A stretch of DNA of 39,993 nt from Gammaproteobacteria bacterium (lineage in GTDB: Bacteria; Pseudomonadota; Gammaproteobacteria; Thiohalobacterales; Thiohalobacteraceae), in NCBI GenBank assembly GCA_016218375.1, contig JACREG010000056.1:1-39993 (forward strand), written 5' to 3'. Shown here one piece after another: positions 31,565 to 39,993 of this stretch. A program made the translations under genes and the position numbers. Position 1 is the stretch's first letter; each line of letters opens with the position of its first letter. The notes beneath the pieces were generated by a model. The model made no database searches, was not told the DNA's origin, and worked only from the letters and a program-made list of their open reading frames with translations.

Positions 31565-31592
31565 AAAAAAGGCGCCCATGGGCGCCTTTTTT
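31565..31592 (-). terminator. Terminator of the pnt operon
   Basis: A 28-base perfect palindrome: A6 followed by GGCGCC, the loop CATG, GGCGCC and T6. On the minus strand the T run follows the stem, 22 bases after the pntB stop. Its symmetry means it could also work on the plus strand. Confidence 0.93.
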
Positions 31593-31614
31593 ATGCGCGA
31601 ACAACGATGCGCTG

Positions 31615-32973
31615 TCACAGCTGCTTCACTTCCTGAATCAGCTTGTTCGCCACTTCCTGTCCGTCGCCATAGAGCATGCGCGTGTTGTCGAGGAAGAACA
31701 ATGCGTTCTCGATGCCGGAGAAGCCGGTGCCGCGGCCGCGTTTGACGACGATGACGTTCTTGGCTTTGTCGGCGTCGAGGATGGGCATGCCGTAGATCGG
31801 GCTGTTGGGATCGGTGCGCGCGACGGGGTTGACCACGTCGTTGGCGCCGATGATGAGGGCGACGTCGGCCTGCGGGAATTCGCCGTTGATCTCTTCGAGG
31901 TCGTAGATCTTGTCATAGGGCACGCCGGCTTCGGCGAGCAGCACGTTCATGTGGCCGGGCATGCGGCCGGCAACCGGGTGGATGGCGAACTTTACCGTCA
32001 CGCCTTTGTCTTCGAGCAGTTTGCAGAATTCCCAGATCTTGTGCTGCGCCTGGGCGACGGCCATGCCGTAACCGGGCACGACGATGACTTTGCTGGCAAA
32101 CGCCATCATCACCGCCGCATCGCTGGCGTCGACTTCCTTCATGGTGCCGCCGGTCTCGGCCGCCGCTTCGCCGCCGCTGGCGCCGAAGCCGGAGAACAAC
32201 ACGTTGCTGATCGGGCGGTTCATGGCCTTGGCCATCAACTGGGTGAGCAGCGTACCGGCCGAACCCACCACCGTGCCGGCGATAATCATCGCGGCGTTGC
32301 CGAGCACGAAGCCTTCGAAGGCGACGGCGAGACCGGTGAGCGCGTTGTACAGCGAGATCACCACCGGCATGTCGGCGCCGCCGATGGGCAGGGTCATCAT
32401 GATGCCGAAGGCGAGCGCCAGCGCGAAGAAGATGAACAGTGCGAAGCCGCCGGTCGTATCCGAGGTCATCAGCAACACGCCGTAGACAATGGCCGCGGCG
32501 AACACGATGAGATTCATTTTTTGCTGGCCGGGGAAGATGAAGGACTTCTTCATCAGACCTTGCAGCTTGGCGAACGCGACCATGGAACCGGAGAACGCCA
32601 CCGAGCCGATCAGCGCGCCGATCACCGCGAGCACCAGGAAGCTCTGGCTGTGGAAGTCGCCCTTGAGCAATTCCACGGCGGCAATCGCGGCCGCGGCGCC
32701 GCCGCCCATACCGTTATAGATGGCGATCATCTGCGGCATGTCGGTCATGGCGACCTTCTTGCCGGTGTACCAGGCTGCGCCGCCGCCGATGGCGATGGCG
32801 ATAATCATCAGCCCATAGTTGTGCATGCCCGGCCAGAAGAAGGTGGCGATGGTCGCCACCAGCATGCCGGCGCCGGCCCAGACGATGCCGCCGCGCGCGG
32901 TGACCGGCGAACTCATGCGTTTGAGGCCGAGGATGAACAGCATGGCCGCGGCGAAATAACTCAACTGAATCAT
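31615..32973 (-). CDS. pntB: NAD(P) transhydrogenase subunit beta PntB
   Basis: A 452-residue subunit of the proton-translocating transhydrogenase, which uses the proton gradient to reduce NADP+ with NADH. Nine hydrophobic helices fill residues 1-260. The NADP(H)-binding domain III has VIVVPGYGMAVAQAQ, IHPVAGRMPGHMNVLLAEA, IIGANDVVNPVA and VVKRGRGTGFSGIENALFF. The ATG at 32973 gives MIQLSYFAAAMLF and overlaps the pntAB stop as ATGA, indicating translational coupling. It is the last gene of the operon and is followed by a strong terminator. The long frame upstream of the ATG is out of register with pntAB and has no meaning. Confidence 0.95.
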   Translation of the reverse strand: MIQLSYFAAAMLFILGLKRMSSPVTARGGIVWAGAGMLVATIATFFWPGMHNYGLMIIAIAIGGGAAWYTGKKVAMTDMPQMIAIYNGMGGGAAAAIAAVELLKGDFHSQSFLVLAVIGALIGSVAFSGSMVAFAKLQGLMKKSFIFPGQQKMNLIVFAAAIVYGVLLMTSDTTGGFALFIFFALALAFGIMMTLPIGGADMPVVISLYNALTGLAVAFEGFVLGNAAMIIAGTVVGSAGTLLTQLMAKAMNRPISNVLFSGFGASGGEAAAETGGTMKEVDASDAAVMMAFASKVIVVPGYGMAVAQAQHKIWEFCKLLEDKGVTVKFAIHPVAGRMPGHMNVLLAEAGVPYDKIYDLEEINGEFPQADVALIIGANDVVNPVARTDPNSPIYGMPILDADKAKNVIVVKRGRGTGFSGIENALFFLDNTRMLYGDGQEVANKLIQEVKQL

Positions 32974-33259
32974 TTGCCGGCTCCCTTGCTGCTCTTGAAC
33001 ATTTCCAGCATGCGCTCGGTGACGACATAACCGCCGACCGCATTGCCCGCCGCGAGCATCACGCCGAGAAAGCCGATGAAGCGTTCCATGTCGGTGTCGG
33101 CGCTGCCCATGGCGACCATCGCGCCGACCAGCACGATGCCATGCACGAAGTTCGAGCCAGACATCAGCGGCGTGTGCAGGATGACCGGCACGCGCGCGAT
33201 CACCTCGTAGCCGGTGAACGCGGCCAGCATGAAGATATCGAGGGCGGTAAAACCTTCGA

Positions 33260-33263
<4 letters not shown>
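32970..33263 (-). CDS. pntAB: NAD(P) transhydrogenase subunit alpha part 2 (membrane segment)
   Basis: A 97-residue membrane protein with three hydrophobic segments: LDIFMLAAFTGYEVIARV, SNFVHGIVLVGAMVAMG and FIGFLGVMLAAGNAVGGYVV. It corresponds to the C-terminal membrane part of E. coli PntA, which is a separate polypeptide in many proteobacteria. TPLMSGSNFVHGIVLVG is the conserved loop and helix. The start ATG at 33263 overlaps the pntAA stop, and the stop at 32970 overlaps pntB, so all three subunits are translationally coupled. Confidence 0.94.
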
Positions 33264-34393
<1,130 letters not shown>

Positions 34394-34636
34394 GCTTTGA
34401 ATCTCCATGTCCGGCAGGGTTTCCGCCGGGGATGGTGGCGCTGCGGATGGGGGTTCGCAGGGCAATAAAATCGAGCGCGGCGCACACAGCCGCTGGCGGC
34501 CGGAAAAACACGCCAAACCGCGCATGAAAAGTGCGCCATGATACCGGAATCCCTGCGGTGATTGAATACGGATGCCGGCTGCGCGTGGCGCCGCGACCGG
34601 AACGCTCAAATGGCAAAAGTGACTGATTTATTAAAG

Positions 34637-34665
34637 TTTACATTTGCCGGCGTTTCTGACATAAA
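34637..34665 (+). promoter_or_regulatory. Putative sigma-70 promoter for the HNH gene
   Basis: TTTACA at 34637-34642 and CATAAA at 34660-34665 are separated by 17 bases. Each matches four or five positions of consensus. Transcription would start near 34672, giving a short leader of about 18 bases before the GTG at 34690, preceded by GGGAGG. Confidence 0.5.
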
Positions 34666-34689
34666 GGCAGGCAGCCGCGGGAGGTTGTT

Positions 34690-35289
34690 GTGTTCAGTCT
34701 GAAGCATCAGATTCTGCGCACCGACGCCGCCGGTATGCCGCTGGAGTGGGTCAATTACCGGGACGCCGTGCGCCTCTATCATTTAGGGCAGGTGGCTTAT
34801 GCCTGCGGGAGCACTTTGGTCCGCGTGCGCGGCGGCACCAACGCCCTCACCGGCCTGCGCAGCCAGATCGATCTCAATTCCATCATCGCCACCCACGGCA
34901 GCAATCACGCACTCAACCGCGACCGCGACAGCTACATGCCGCCGCTCAACAACCCCGCGCTGTTCAAACGCGATGCCTATCTGTGCCTGTATTGCGGCGA
35001 ACATTTCCGCGACAGCGATCTCTCCCGCGATCATGTCACGCCGCTGAGCCAGGACGGCGCCGACGCCTGGAACAACGTCGTCACCGCCTGCAAACGCTGC
35101 AACAACCACAAAGCTGGCCGTCGCCCGGAACAGGCGCGCATGGAACTGCTCGCCGTGCCCTTCACCCCGACGCATGCCGAATACATCTATCTGCAAGGTA
35201 AGCGTGTACTCGCCGACCAGATGGAATTCCTACGCGCGCACTTCCCGCGGCACAGTCCGCTGCATCAGCGCTTGGCGGTCAGGCCCTGA
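34690..35289 (+). CDS. HNH endonuclease domain protein
   Basis: A 199-residue protein with an HNH nuclease core in the second half: CLYCGEHF (zinc Cys pair), RDHVTPLSQDGADAWNNVVTACKRCNNHKAGRRP, where DHV carries the first His, the Asn follows, and CKRCN is the second Cys pair. The N-terminal 90 residues (SLKHQILRTDAAGMPLEWVNYRDAVRLYHLGQVAYACG) are found in a group of stand-alone HNH proteins of unknown role encoded in many proteobacterial chromosomes. The start is GTG at 34690, with GGGAGG upstream. It is divergent from pntAA. No restriction-modification partner is adjacent. Confidence 0.88.
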   Translation: MFSLKHQILRTDAAGMPLEWVNYRDAVRLYHLGQVAYACGSTLVRVRGGTNALTGLRSQIDLNSIIATHGSNHALNRDRDSYMPPLNNPALFKRDAYLCLYCGEHFRDSDLSRDHVTPLSQDGADAWNNVVTACKRCNNHKAGRRPEQARMELLAVPFTPTHAEYIYLQGKRVLADQMEFLRAHFPRHSPLHQRLAVRP

Positions 35290-35688
35290 CGCAATCCCTT
35301 CGTGAGCTGGTGCCAAGTATCGGCCGGTTATTCCATATTCGCGCCGGCCGTGGATAACCCCGCCTGCGGGTTTTCTCCGGCTTTGATACTTTGCAGGCCA
35401 GCAGTATCCTGCGCTACCGGGACGTTGGAGATGAGGCGTACTCACATCCAAGGCAGATTGTTATTGGAAGGTGGTAACCAGGGGATCAAGGTGGTAAGCA
35501 GGCCATGCAAGGTGGTAAGCGCCCCGCTGGACTTCCCTCGAGCTGGCATCGTACTTCCAAGTTACGGAGGTGCGGTATTTATACACGGCTGACCGAATAA
35601 GCTGTAGACACCGTGCGACAACACTATACGCGTAGCGTGAATCATCCAAAGTCAGGGAGAAGACATCTTATGAACAGGGAGAGCAATC
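35290..35688. repeat. Gene-free region with a triple AAGGTGGTAA repeat
   Basis: AAGGTGGTAA occurs three times in direct orientation at 35468-35477, 35488-35497 and 35509-35518, with periods of 20 and 21 bases. Multiple direct repeats of this spacing are seen at the ends of IS21-type elements, where transposase binds, but no transposase fragment is recognised. A ribosome binding site (AGGGAGAG) for the next gene closes the region. Confidence 0.6.
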
Positions 35689-36621
35689 ATGGGTAAGAAA
35701 ATTCAGAAGCAGGACGCCCCGACGAACCGCATCGTCGTCTTCCAGGAGAAGGCTATCCGTCGGGCTTGGCACAATGATGAATGGTGGTTTTCCATTGTCG
35801 ATGTCTGCGGAATTCTGACCGAAAGCCCCGACCCCGGCGCCTATTGGCGTAAGTTGAAACAGCGACTTAGCGAGGAAGGTAGTCAAGTCGTGACGTTTTG
35901 TCACGGTTTGAAACTCGAAGCGCCGGACGGGAAACGGCGTGAGACAGATTGCGCCAATACCGAAGGCCTGTTTCGCATCATCCAGTCAATTCCCTCGCCC
36001 AAGGCAGAGCCTTTCAAGCGCTGGTTGGCGCAGGTGGGTTATGAACGGGTGAAGGAAATCGAGAACCCGGAACTGGCCAGTGCCCGCGCCCGCGAGTTGT
36101 ATCAGGCCAAAGGTTATCCGCAGGCGTGGATCGAAAAGCGGCTGCGCTCGATTGCCGTGCGCGGTGAGTTGACGGAGGAATGGAAGACGAGGGGTGTTAA
36201 GGAAGGCAAAGAGTATTCGATTCTGACCGCCGAAATCGCGCGCGCCACCTTCGGGCTCACGCCGGGTGCGCATGGTCGCCTCAAGGGGTTGGATAAAACC
36301 AAAACCGGCAACGCGCTACGCGATCATATGACTGACCTGGAGTTGATTTTCACCATGCTGGGCGAAGCGAGCACAACGGAGATCGCGCGGCGCAAAGATG
36401 CCCAAGGTTTTCCCGAGAATCGAACCGCCGCCAAAGCGGGCGGTGCTATTGCCGGTAATGCCCGCAAGGCGCTGGAGGCGAAGACCGGTAAACCGGTGGT
36501 GAGCGAGACAAACTATCTGGGGCAGTCTGAAGCGCATGGGGCGTTGGACGATGCCGCTACGCTACCCGTCAAAAGCAATCCTGTGGCCCGCACGAAGAAA
36601 CCAAAGACCGGCAAGGCGTAG
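35689..36621 (+). CDS. BRO-N domain, phage antirepressor-like protein
   Basis: A 310-residue protein. Residues 15-105 (IVVFQEKAIRRAWHNDEWWFSIVDVCGILTESPDPGAYWRKLKQRL) form a BRO-N/antirepressor DNA-binding domain, as in phage and baculovirus proteins. The second half (LTAEIARATFGLTPGAHGRLKGLDKTKTGNALRDHMTDLELIFTMLGEASTTEIARRKDAQGF) is a conserved companion domain in bacterial chromosomal members often annotated as phage antirepressor proteins; a specific role is not established. The basic C-terminus ends in TKKPKTGKA. The ATG at 35689 has AGGGAGAG upstream. With no phage genes nearby it is probably a stand-alone accessory gene. Confidence 0.85.
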   Translation: MGKKIQKQDAPTNRIVVFQEKAIRRAWHNDEWWFSIVDVCGILTESPDPGAYWRKLKQRLSEEGSQVVTFCHGLKLEAPDGKRRETDCANTEGLFRIIQSIPSPKAEPFKRWLAQVGYERVKEIENPELASARARELYQAKGYPQAWIEKRLRSIAVRGELTEEWKTRGVKEGKEYSILTAEIARATFGLTPGAHGRLKGLDKTKTGNALRDHMTDLELIFTMLGEASTTEIARRKDAQGFPENRTAAKAGGAIAGNARKALEAKTGKPVVSETNYLGQSEAHGALDDAATLPVKSNPVARTKKPKTGKA

Positions 36622-36671
36622 TCTGCTGCGTATGCACCATTTGGTATCCATTGATTTCTCGGCGGGTCGTT

Positions 36672-37547
36672 GTGAATCACTGGCAACACATTAACGAACA
36701 CATCTGCCGCGTGACCGGCGTGCAGGTGCGCGGCGGGCGCGATGCCATCGGCGGCGGCTGTATCAACCAAGCGTCGCACCTGCGCGGTGAAGGGCGCGAT
36801 TTCTTCGTCAAGTTCAATACCGCGGCACAGGCCGAAATGTTCGTCGCCGAGGCGGAAGGCTTGCGCGAAGTCGCCGCCACTAAAACCGTGCGTGTACCGG
36901 AGCCGGTGTGTTGGGGCGTGGCCGGCGATACGGCGTATCTGGTGTTGGAATATCTGGAGTTCGGCCGTGGCGGCAAGGGCGCGCTGCTCGGTGCGCACGT
37001 GGCGGCGCTGCATCGCGTCACGCGCGCGGAGTTCGGTTGGCGGCGCGACAACACCATCGGTGCTACGCCGCAGATCAATACGCCGTGCGCGGATTGGATT
37101 GTCTTCTGGCGCGAGCACCGGCTGGGGTTTCAACTGAAATTGGCGCAACGCAACGGCTGGGGCGGTGAAGTACAGCGTCTGGGCGAGCAATTGCTGGTGC
37201 GGTTGGACGGTTTGTTCGACGGCTATCGACCGCGACCGTCGTTGCTGCATGGCGATCTCTGGTCGGGCAATCACGGGTATCTTGCGGACGGTACACCGGT
37301 AGTGTTCGATCCGGCGGTGTATTTCGGCGACCGCGAGGCCGATCTGGCGATGACGGAATTATTCGGCGGCTTTGGTACGGAATTCTACGCGGCTTATTGC
37401 GCGGCGTGGCCGTTGGATGCGGGTTATGCGACGCGCAAGACCTTGTACAACCTCTACCACATCCTCAATCACGCCAATCTGTTCGGTGGCGGTTACGCGC
37501 AACAGGCGCTGCGCATGATCCGGCAATTGTTGAGTGAGTTGCGTTAG
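36672..37547 (+). CDS. Fructosamine kinase family protein
   Basis: A 291-residue kinase of the fructosamine/ketosamine 3-kinase family (E. coli YniA), which phosphorylates sugar adducts on glycated protein lysines. HLRGEGRDFFVKFN contains the ATP-binding Lys, LVLEYLEFG the hinge, SLLHGDLWSGNHGYL the catalytic loop with Asp, and VVFDPAVYFGDREADLAMTELFGGF the metal-binding Asp motif. TPQINTPCADWIVFWREHRLGFQLKLA is a family-specific segment. The start is uncertain: GTG at 36672 gives VNHWQHINEHI, which aligns with the YniA start, while TTG at 36651 is also open. It is convergent with the small membrane gene, 4 bases away. Confidence 0.9.
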   Translation: MNHWQHINEHICRVTGVQVRGGRDAIGGGCINQASHLRGEGRDFFVKFNTAAQAEMFVAEAEGLREVAATKTVRVPEPVCWGVAGDTAYLVLEYLEFGRGGKGALLGAHVAALHRVTRAEFGWRRDNTIGATPQINTPCADWIVFWREHRLGFQLKLAQRNGWGGEVQRLGEQLLVRLDGLFDGYRPRPSLLHGDLWSGNHGYLADGTPVVFDPAVYFGDREADLAMTELFGGFGTEFYAAYCAAWPLDAGYATRKTLYNLYHILNHANLFGGGYAQQALRMIRQLLSELR

Positions 37548-37551
37548 TCGA

Positions 37552-37752
37552 TCAATGCGCGGGCAGATTATTCCGGCCCACCCAGCGTTGCGCCGGTTGA
37601 TAGCCGAAACAGCGCTCGAACACGCCCTCGGTAATCCACAAGGCACCCAGGCCGGCGAACACGGCGAGCAACCACAGGGACGATACGACGTAGGCTAGGC
37701 CGGTGACTGCGCCGGCAATGAGAACCGCGAGGAAAAATAGCAGAACATTCAT
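37552..37752 (-). CDS. Small two-helix membrane protein
   Basis: A 66-residue protein with two hydrophobic helices: NVLLFFLAVLIAGAVTGLAYVVS and LWLLAVFAGLGALWITEG. A short basic tail (FERCFGYQPAQRWVGRNNLPAH) follows. The ATG at 37752 has GGGAGGT upstream, which is a strong ribosome binding site and supports it as a real gene. The frame continues to 37896 without conserved residues. No family is recognised. It lies 100 bases downstream of hemE on the same strand and converges on the kinase gene. Confidence 0.7.
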   Translation of the reverse strand: MNVLLFFLAVLIAGAVTGLAYVVSSLWLLAVFAGLGALWITEGVFERCFGYQPAQRWVGRNNLPAH

Positions 37753-37852
37753 GGGCAACCTCCCGCCATAGGGCCTGTGTGCCGCCTCGCGAATTATAGC
37801 GGCCGGCTTGGCTGGCGGCTTGAGGTGCTGCCCAGTGGATGAATCGGGAGGA

Positions 37853-38920
37853 TCAGCCCGCGTGATAGGGCCGGCTGAGTTCATGCACCGCTGCAATCAT
37901 GGCGGCGGCGTGTTCGGGGTCGACCTGCGGATGGATGCCGTGGCCGAGGTTGAACACATGGCCGTTGCCGTGGCCGTAACTGGCCAGCACGCGGGCGACT
38001 TCGGTGCGGATATGTTCGGGTTGCGCGTACAGCACCGATGGATCGAGATTGCCCTGTAGCGCGACGCGCGCACCGACGCGCACACGCGCCGCGCCGATGT
38101 CGGTGGTCCAGTCGAGTCCCAGCGCATCGGCGCCGCTGTCGGCCATCGCCTCCAACCATTGACCGCCACCTTTGGTGAACAGAATCACCGGCACTTGCCT
38201 ACCGTCGTGTTCGCGGGTGAGTTGACCGACGATGCGCGTCATATAGGCCAGCGAGAATTCCCGATACTCGCGCGGACCGAGCGCACCGCCCCAGGTATCG
38301 AACAGCATGACGGCCTGCGCACCGGCAGCGATTTGCGCATTCAGATAAACGCTGACGGCGCGGGCGACGGTGTCGAGCAATTGGTGCAAAAGTTCGGGGC
38401 GGTCGTAGAGCATCGCTTTGATGGTGGCGAAGTCTTTGCTCGATCCGCCCTCGACCATGTAGGTCGCCAGCGTCCACGGGCTGCCGGAGAAACCGATCAG
38501 CGGTACGCGGCCATCGAGTTCGCGGCGAATCAGACGCACGGCATCCATCACATAGCGCAACTCGCCTTCCGGATCGGGCACGCCGAGCGCGCGTACATCG
38601 GCCTCAGTGCGCACCGGTTTGCGGAAGCGCGGACCTTCGCCATCCTCGAAATACAGACCGAGTCCCATCGCGTCCGGCACGGTGAGAATGTCCGAAAACA
38701 GAATGGCGGCATCCAGCGGAAAACGGTCGAGCGGTTGCAGCGTGACTTCGCAGGCGAGTTCCGGCGTCTGGCACAGACCCATGAAGTCGCCGGCCTTCTC
38801 GCGCGTGGCGCGGTACTCGGGCAGATAACGCCCGGCCTGACGCATCATCCACACCGGCGTGACATCGACGGGTTGGCGCAGCAGGGCGCGCAGAAAGCGG
38901 TCGTTCTTCAGTTCTGCCAT
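37853..38920 (-). CDS. hemE: Uroporphyrinogen decarboxylase HemE
   Basis: A 355-residue cytoplasmic enzyme that removes four carboxyl groups from uroporphyrinogen III to give coproporphyrinogen III in haem synthesis. The signature [19 protein letters not shown] is at about 22-40, followed by [49 protein letters not shown] (second signature), LFDTWGG and the C-terminal [15 protein letters not shown], with the active-site Asp in FSDIL. The ATG at 38920 starts [19 protein letters not shown]. Sequence upstream is the CGCCAAG repeat. It lies downstream of gltD, as in Pseudomonas. Confidence 0.96.
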   Translation of the reverse strand: MAELKNDRFLRALLRQPVDVTPVWMMRQAGRYLPEYRATREKAGDFMGLCQTPELACEVTLQPLDRFPLDAAILFSDILTVPDAMGLGLYFEDGEGPRFRKPVRTEADVRALGVPDPEGELRYVMDAVRLIRRELDGRVPLIGFSGSPWTLATYMVEGGSSKDFATIKAMLYDRPELLHQLLDTVARAVSVYLNAQIAAGAQAVMLFDTWGGALGPREYREFSLAYMTRIVGQLTREHDGRQVPVILFTKGGGQWLEAMADSGADALGLDWTTDIGAARVRVGARVALQGNLDPSVLYAQPEHIRTEVARVLASYGHGNGHVFNLGHGIHPQVDPEHAAAMIAAVHELSRPYHAG

Positions 38921-38929
38921 GAGTTTTAT

Positions 38930-39067
38930 GAACCGCCAAGACGCCAAGAAGGATTTGGGAACCGCCAAGGCGCCAAGACGCCAAGGGGTTTTTTATGGAA
39001 AATGATTTTCTTGGCGTCTTGGCGCCTTGGCGGTTCCATTCCGGGCTTCTCCGCGTTTTGGCGGTTC
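38930..39067. repeat. CGCCAAG-unit inverted repeat, copy 2 (nested)
   Basis: A 27-base left arm (38959-38985) and right arm (39010-39036) are perfect complements; each carries three CGCCAAG units at a period of 8. Around these sits an outer partial pair: GAACCGCCAAGACGCCAAG at 38930-38948 and TTTTGGCGGTTC at 39056-39067. It fills the gap between the gltD stop and the hemE start. It is the same family as the element at 15397-15495. Confidence 0.92.
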
Positions 39068-39078
39068 AACGTATGGGT

Positions 39079-39993
39079 TTAACGCGGCAGGTCGGAACTG
39101 CCCATCAAATACTCGTCGACGGCGCGCGCGCATTGGCGGCCTTCGCGGATCGCCCAGACGATGAGCGATTGGCCGCGGCGCATGTCGCCGGCGGCAAACA
39201 CTTTGTCGAGCGAAGTCTTGTAGGCGTTCGCGCCGTCGGTGCTGCCGTGCACATTGCCGCGTCCGTCGAGTGCCACACCGAGTTCTTTCAGCATGCCTTC
39301 GTGCACCGGATGCACGAAGCCCATCGCCAACAGAATCAGATCGGCCTTGAGTTCGAATTCGGAGCCGGCGACTTCGGACATCTTCCACGCGCCGTTGGCG
39401 TCCTTGGTCCATTCGACTTTGGCGCACTGGATCGCCGTGGCCTGACCGTTCGCACCGACGATGGCTTTGGTCGTCACCGACCACATGCGCTCGCAACCTT
39501 CCTGGTGCGAAGACGAGGTGCGCAGTTTGTTCGGCCAGTCCGGCCAGGTCAGTGCCTTGTCTTCTTTCTCCGGCGGCTTGGGCAGGATTTCCAATTGCGT
39601 GACCGAAGCGGCGCCGTGACGATTCGAGGTGCCGATGCAATCGGAACCGGTGTCGCCGCCGCCGATGACCACGACATGCTTGCCGGTGGCCAGGATGGAT
39701 TGCGCATCCGGGACACTGTCGCCGGCGACGCGCTTGTTCTGCTGCGGCAGGAACTCCATGGCGAAGTGCACGCCCTTGAGTTCGCGGCCGGGGATCGGCA
39801 GATCGCGCGGGTGTTCGGAACCGCCGGTGAGCGCGACGGCATCGAAGTCTTTCAATAACTGTTGCGCGGGAAGATTCACGCCGACATGCACGCCGGTCTT
39901 GAACACCACACCCTCGGCGCTGAGTTGCGCGGTGCGGCGGTCGATGATGTTCTTTTGCATTTTGAAATCGGGAATGCCGTAGCGCAGCAGGCC
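39079..39993 (-). CDS. gltD: Glutamate synthase small subunit GltD, 3' part
   Basis: The gene continues past the window edge at 39993. The visible 304 residues form the FAD/NAD-binding C-terminal domains of the small subunit, which passes electrons from NADPH to the large subunit. The first residues read [12 protein letters not shown], joined to [26 protein letters not shown], the FAD-domain segment found in GltD. The second Rossmann motif is [13 protein letters not shown], and [21 protein letters not shown]-type residues ([26 protein letters not shown]) give the C-terminal FAD contact. It precedes hemE on the same strand with the CGCCAAG repeat between. GltB would lie upstream, outside the window. 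Confidence 0.94.
   Translation of the reverse strand, partial: GLLRYGIPDFKMQKNIIDRRTAQLSAEGVVFKTGVHVGVNLPAQQLLKDFDAVALTGGSEHPRDLPIPGRELKGVHFAMEFLPQQNKRVAGDSVPDAQSILATGKHVVVIGGGDTGSDCIGTSNRHGAASVTQLEILPKPPEKEDKALTWPDWPNKLRTSSSHQEGCERMWSVTTKAIVGANGQATAIQCAKVEWTKDANGAWKMSEVAGSEFELKADLILLAMGFVHPVHEGMLKELGVALDGRGNVHGSTDGANAYKTSLDKVFAAGDMRRGQSLIVWAIREGRQCARAVDEYLMGSSDLPR

Noticed and set aside
35461-35649. A 62-residue minus-strand frame across the AAGGTGGTAA repeats
   Set aside because: It is made of repeat sequence, has no ribosome binding site and shows no domain.
38930-39067. A CRISPR array, suggested by repeated CGCCAAG units
   Set aside because: The units are 8 bases apart and arranged as inverted arms. 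There are no unique spacers of constant length and no cas genes.

Overview
The window is a high-GC proteobacterial chromosome segment, almost certainly from a gammaproteobacterium. The gene content (cytochrome c5, rep, comM, ubiK, glnK-amtB, speE/speA, priA, argS with a SPOR-domain partner, dbpA, a three-gene pntAA-pntAB-pntB operon, hemE, gltD) and several neighbour pairs resemble what is known from Pseudomonas-type genomes. The species cannot be named from the sequence. No rRNA or tRNA gene and no CRISPR array was seen.

Layout. Positions 1-1851 hold the end of a urea/short-chain-amide ABC transporter (urtD end, urtE) followed by aliphatic amidase amiE. A minus-strand pair at 1880-2461 encodes a miniature flagellar rod/hook-like protein and a His/Pro-rich protein. 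Positions 2729-9416 carry cytochrome c5, Rep helicase, ComM, UbiK and the glnK-amtB ammonium module, which has a recognisable sigma-54 promoter with NtrC-type sites upstream. Positions 9562-18385 carry a DUF4153 membrane protein, a CDGSH iron-sulfur protein, a DUF4124 protein, divergent polyamine genes speE/speA, a hydroxyisobutyrate-dehydrogenase-type reductase, PpnP and pyruvate kinase. A DUF2189 membrane protein follows at 18414-19202.

Positions 19314-22596 are the most unusual part. Six small minus-strand genes, visibly poorer in G+C than the core genes, are separated by 64-81 bp imperfect palindromes bounded by AAC...GTT core sites. These have the architecture of integron attC sites, so the region reads as a gene-cassette array. 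No integron integrase is visible in the window, so it is best described as a cluster of attC sites lacking an integrase (CALIN), or the far end of an integron whose integrase lies elsewhere. The cassettes encode, from the apparent 5' side, two proteins I do not recognise, an antibiotic-biosynthesis-monooxygenase-like fold, a lipoprotein with a carboxypeptidase-regulatory-like domain, a secreted unknown protein and a DUF488 protein. A type II toxin-antitoxin pair (22801-23282) sits at the edge of the array.

Positions 23534-29351 hold a Cys-cluster (YkgJ-like) protein, a truncated MreB-like protein, a SPOR-domain protein, argS and priA. Upstream of priA is an AT-richer gap with an inverted pair of perfect DnaA boxes. 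Positions 29813-34393 carry an RRM RNA-binding protein, dbpA and the proton-translocating transhydrogenase operon with ATGA overlaps. Positions 34690-36621 contain an HNH endonuclease, an AAGGTGGTAA triple repeat and a BRO-N antirepressor-like gene, which look accessory. The window ends with a fructosamine kinase, a small membrane protein, hemE and the 3' part of gltD.

Nitrogen metabolism is a theme: amide/urea uptake and hydrolysis, PII/AmtB, glutamate synthase and arginine-to-polyamine synthesis. Several dispersed repeat families occupy the intergenic gaps: GTAGCCCGGATG palindromes, palindromes built of CGCCAAG units, a C/T-rich CCCCTCTCCCC element and a GGGGACAGATTT palindrome.
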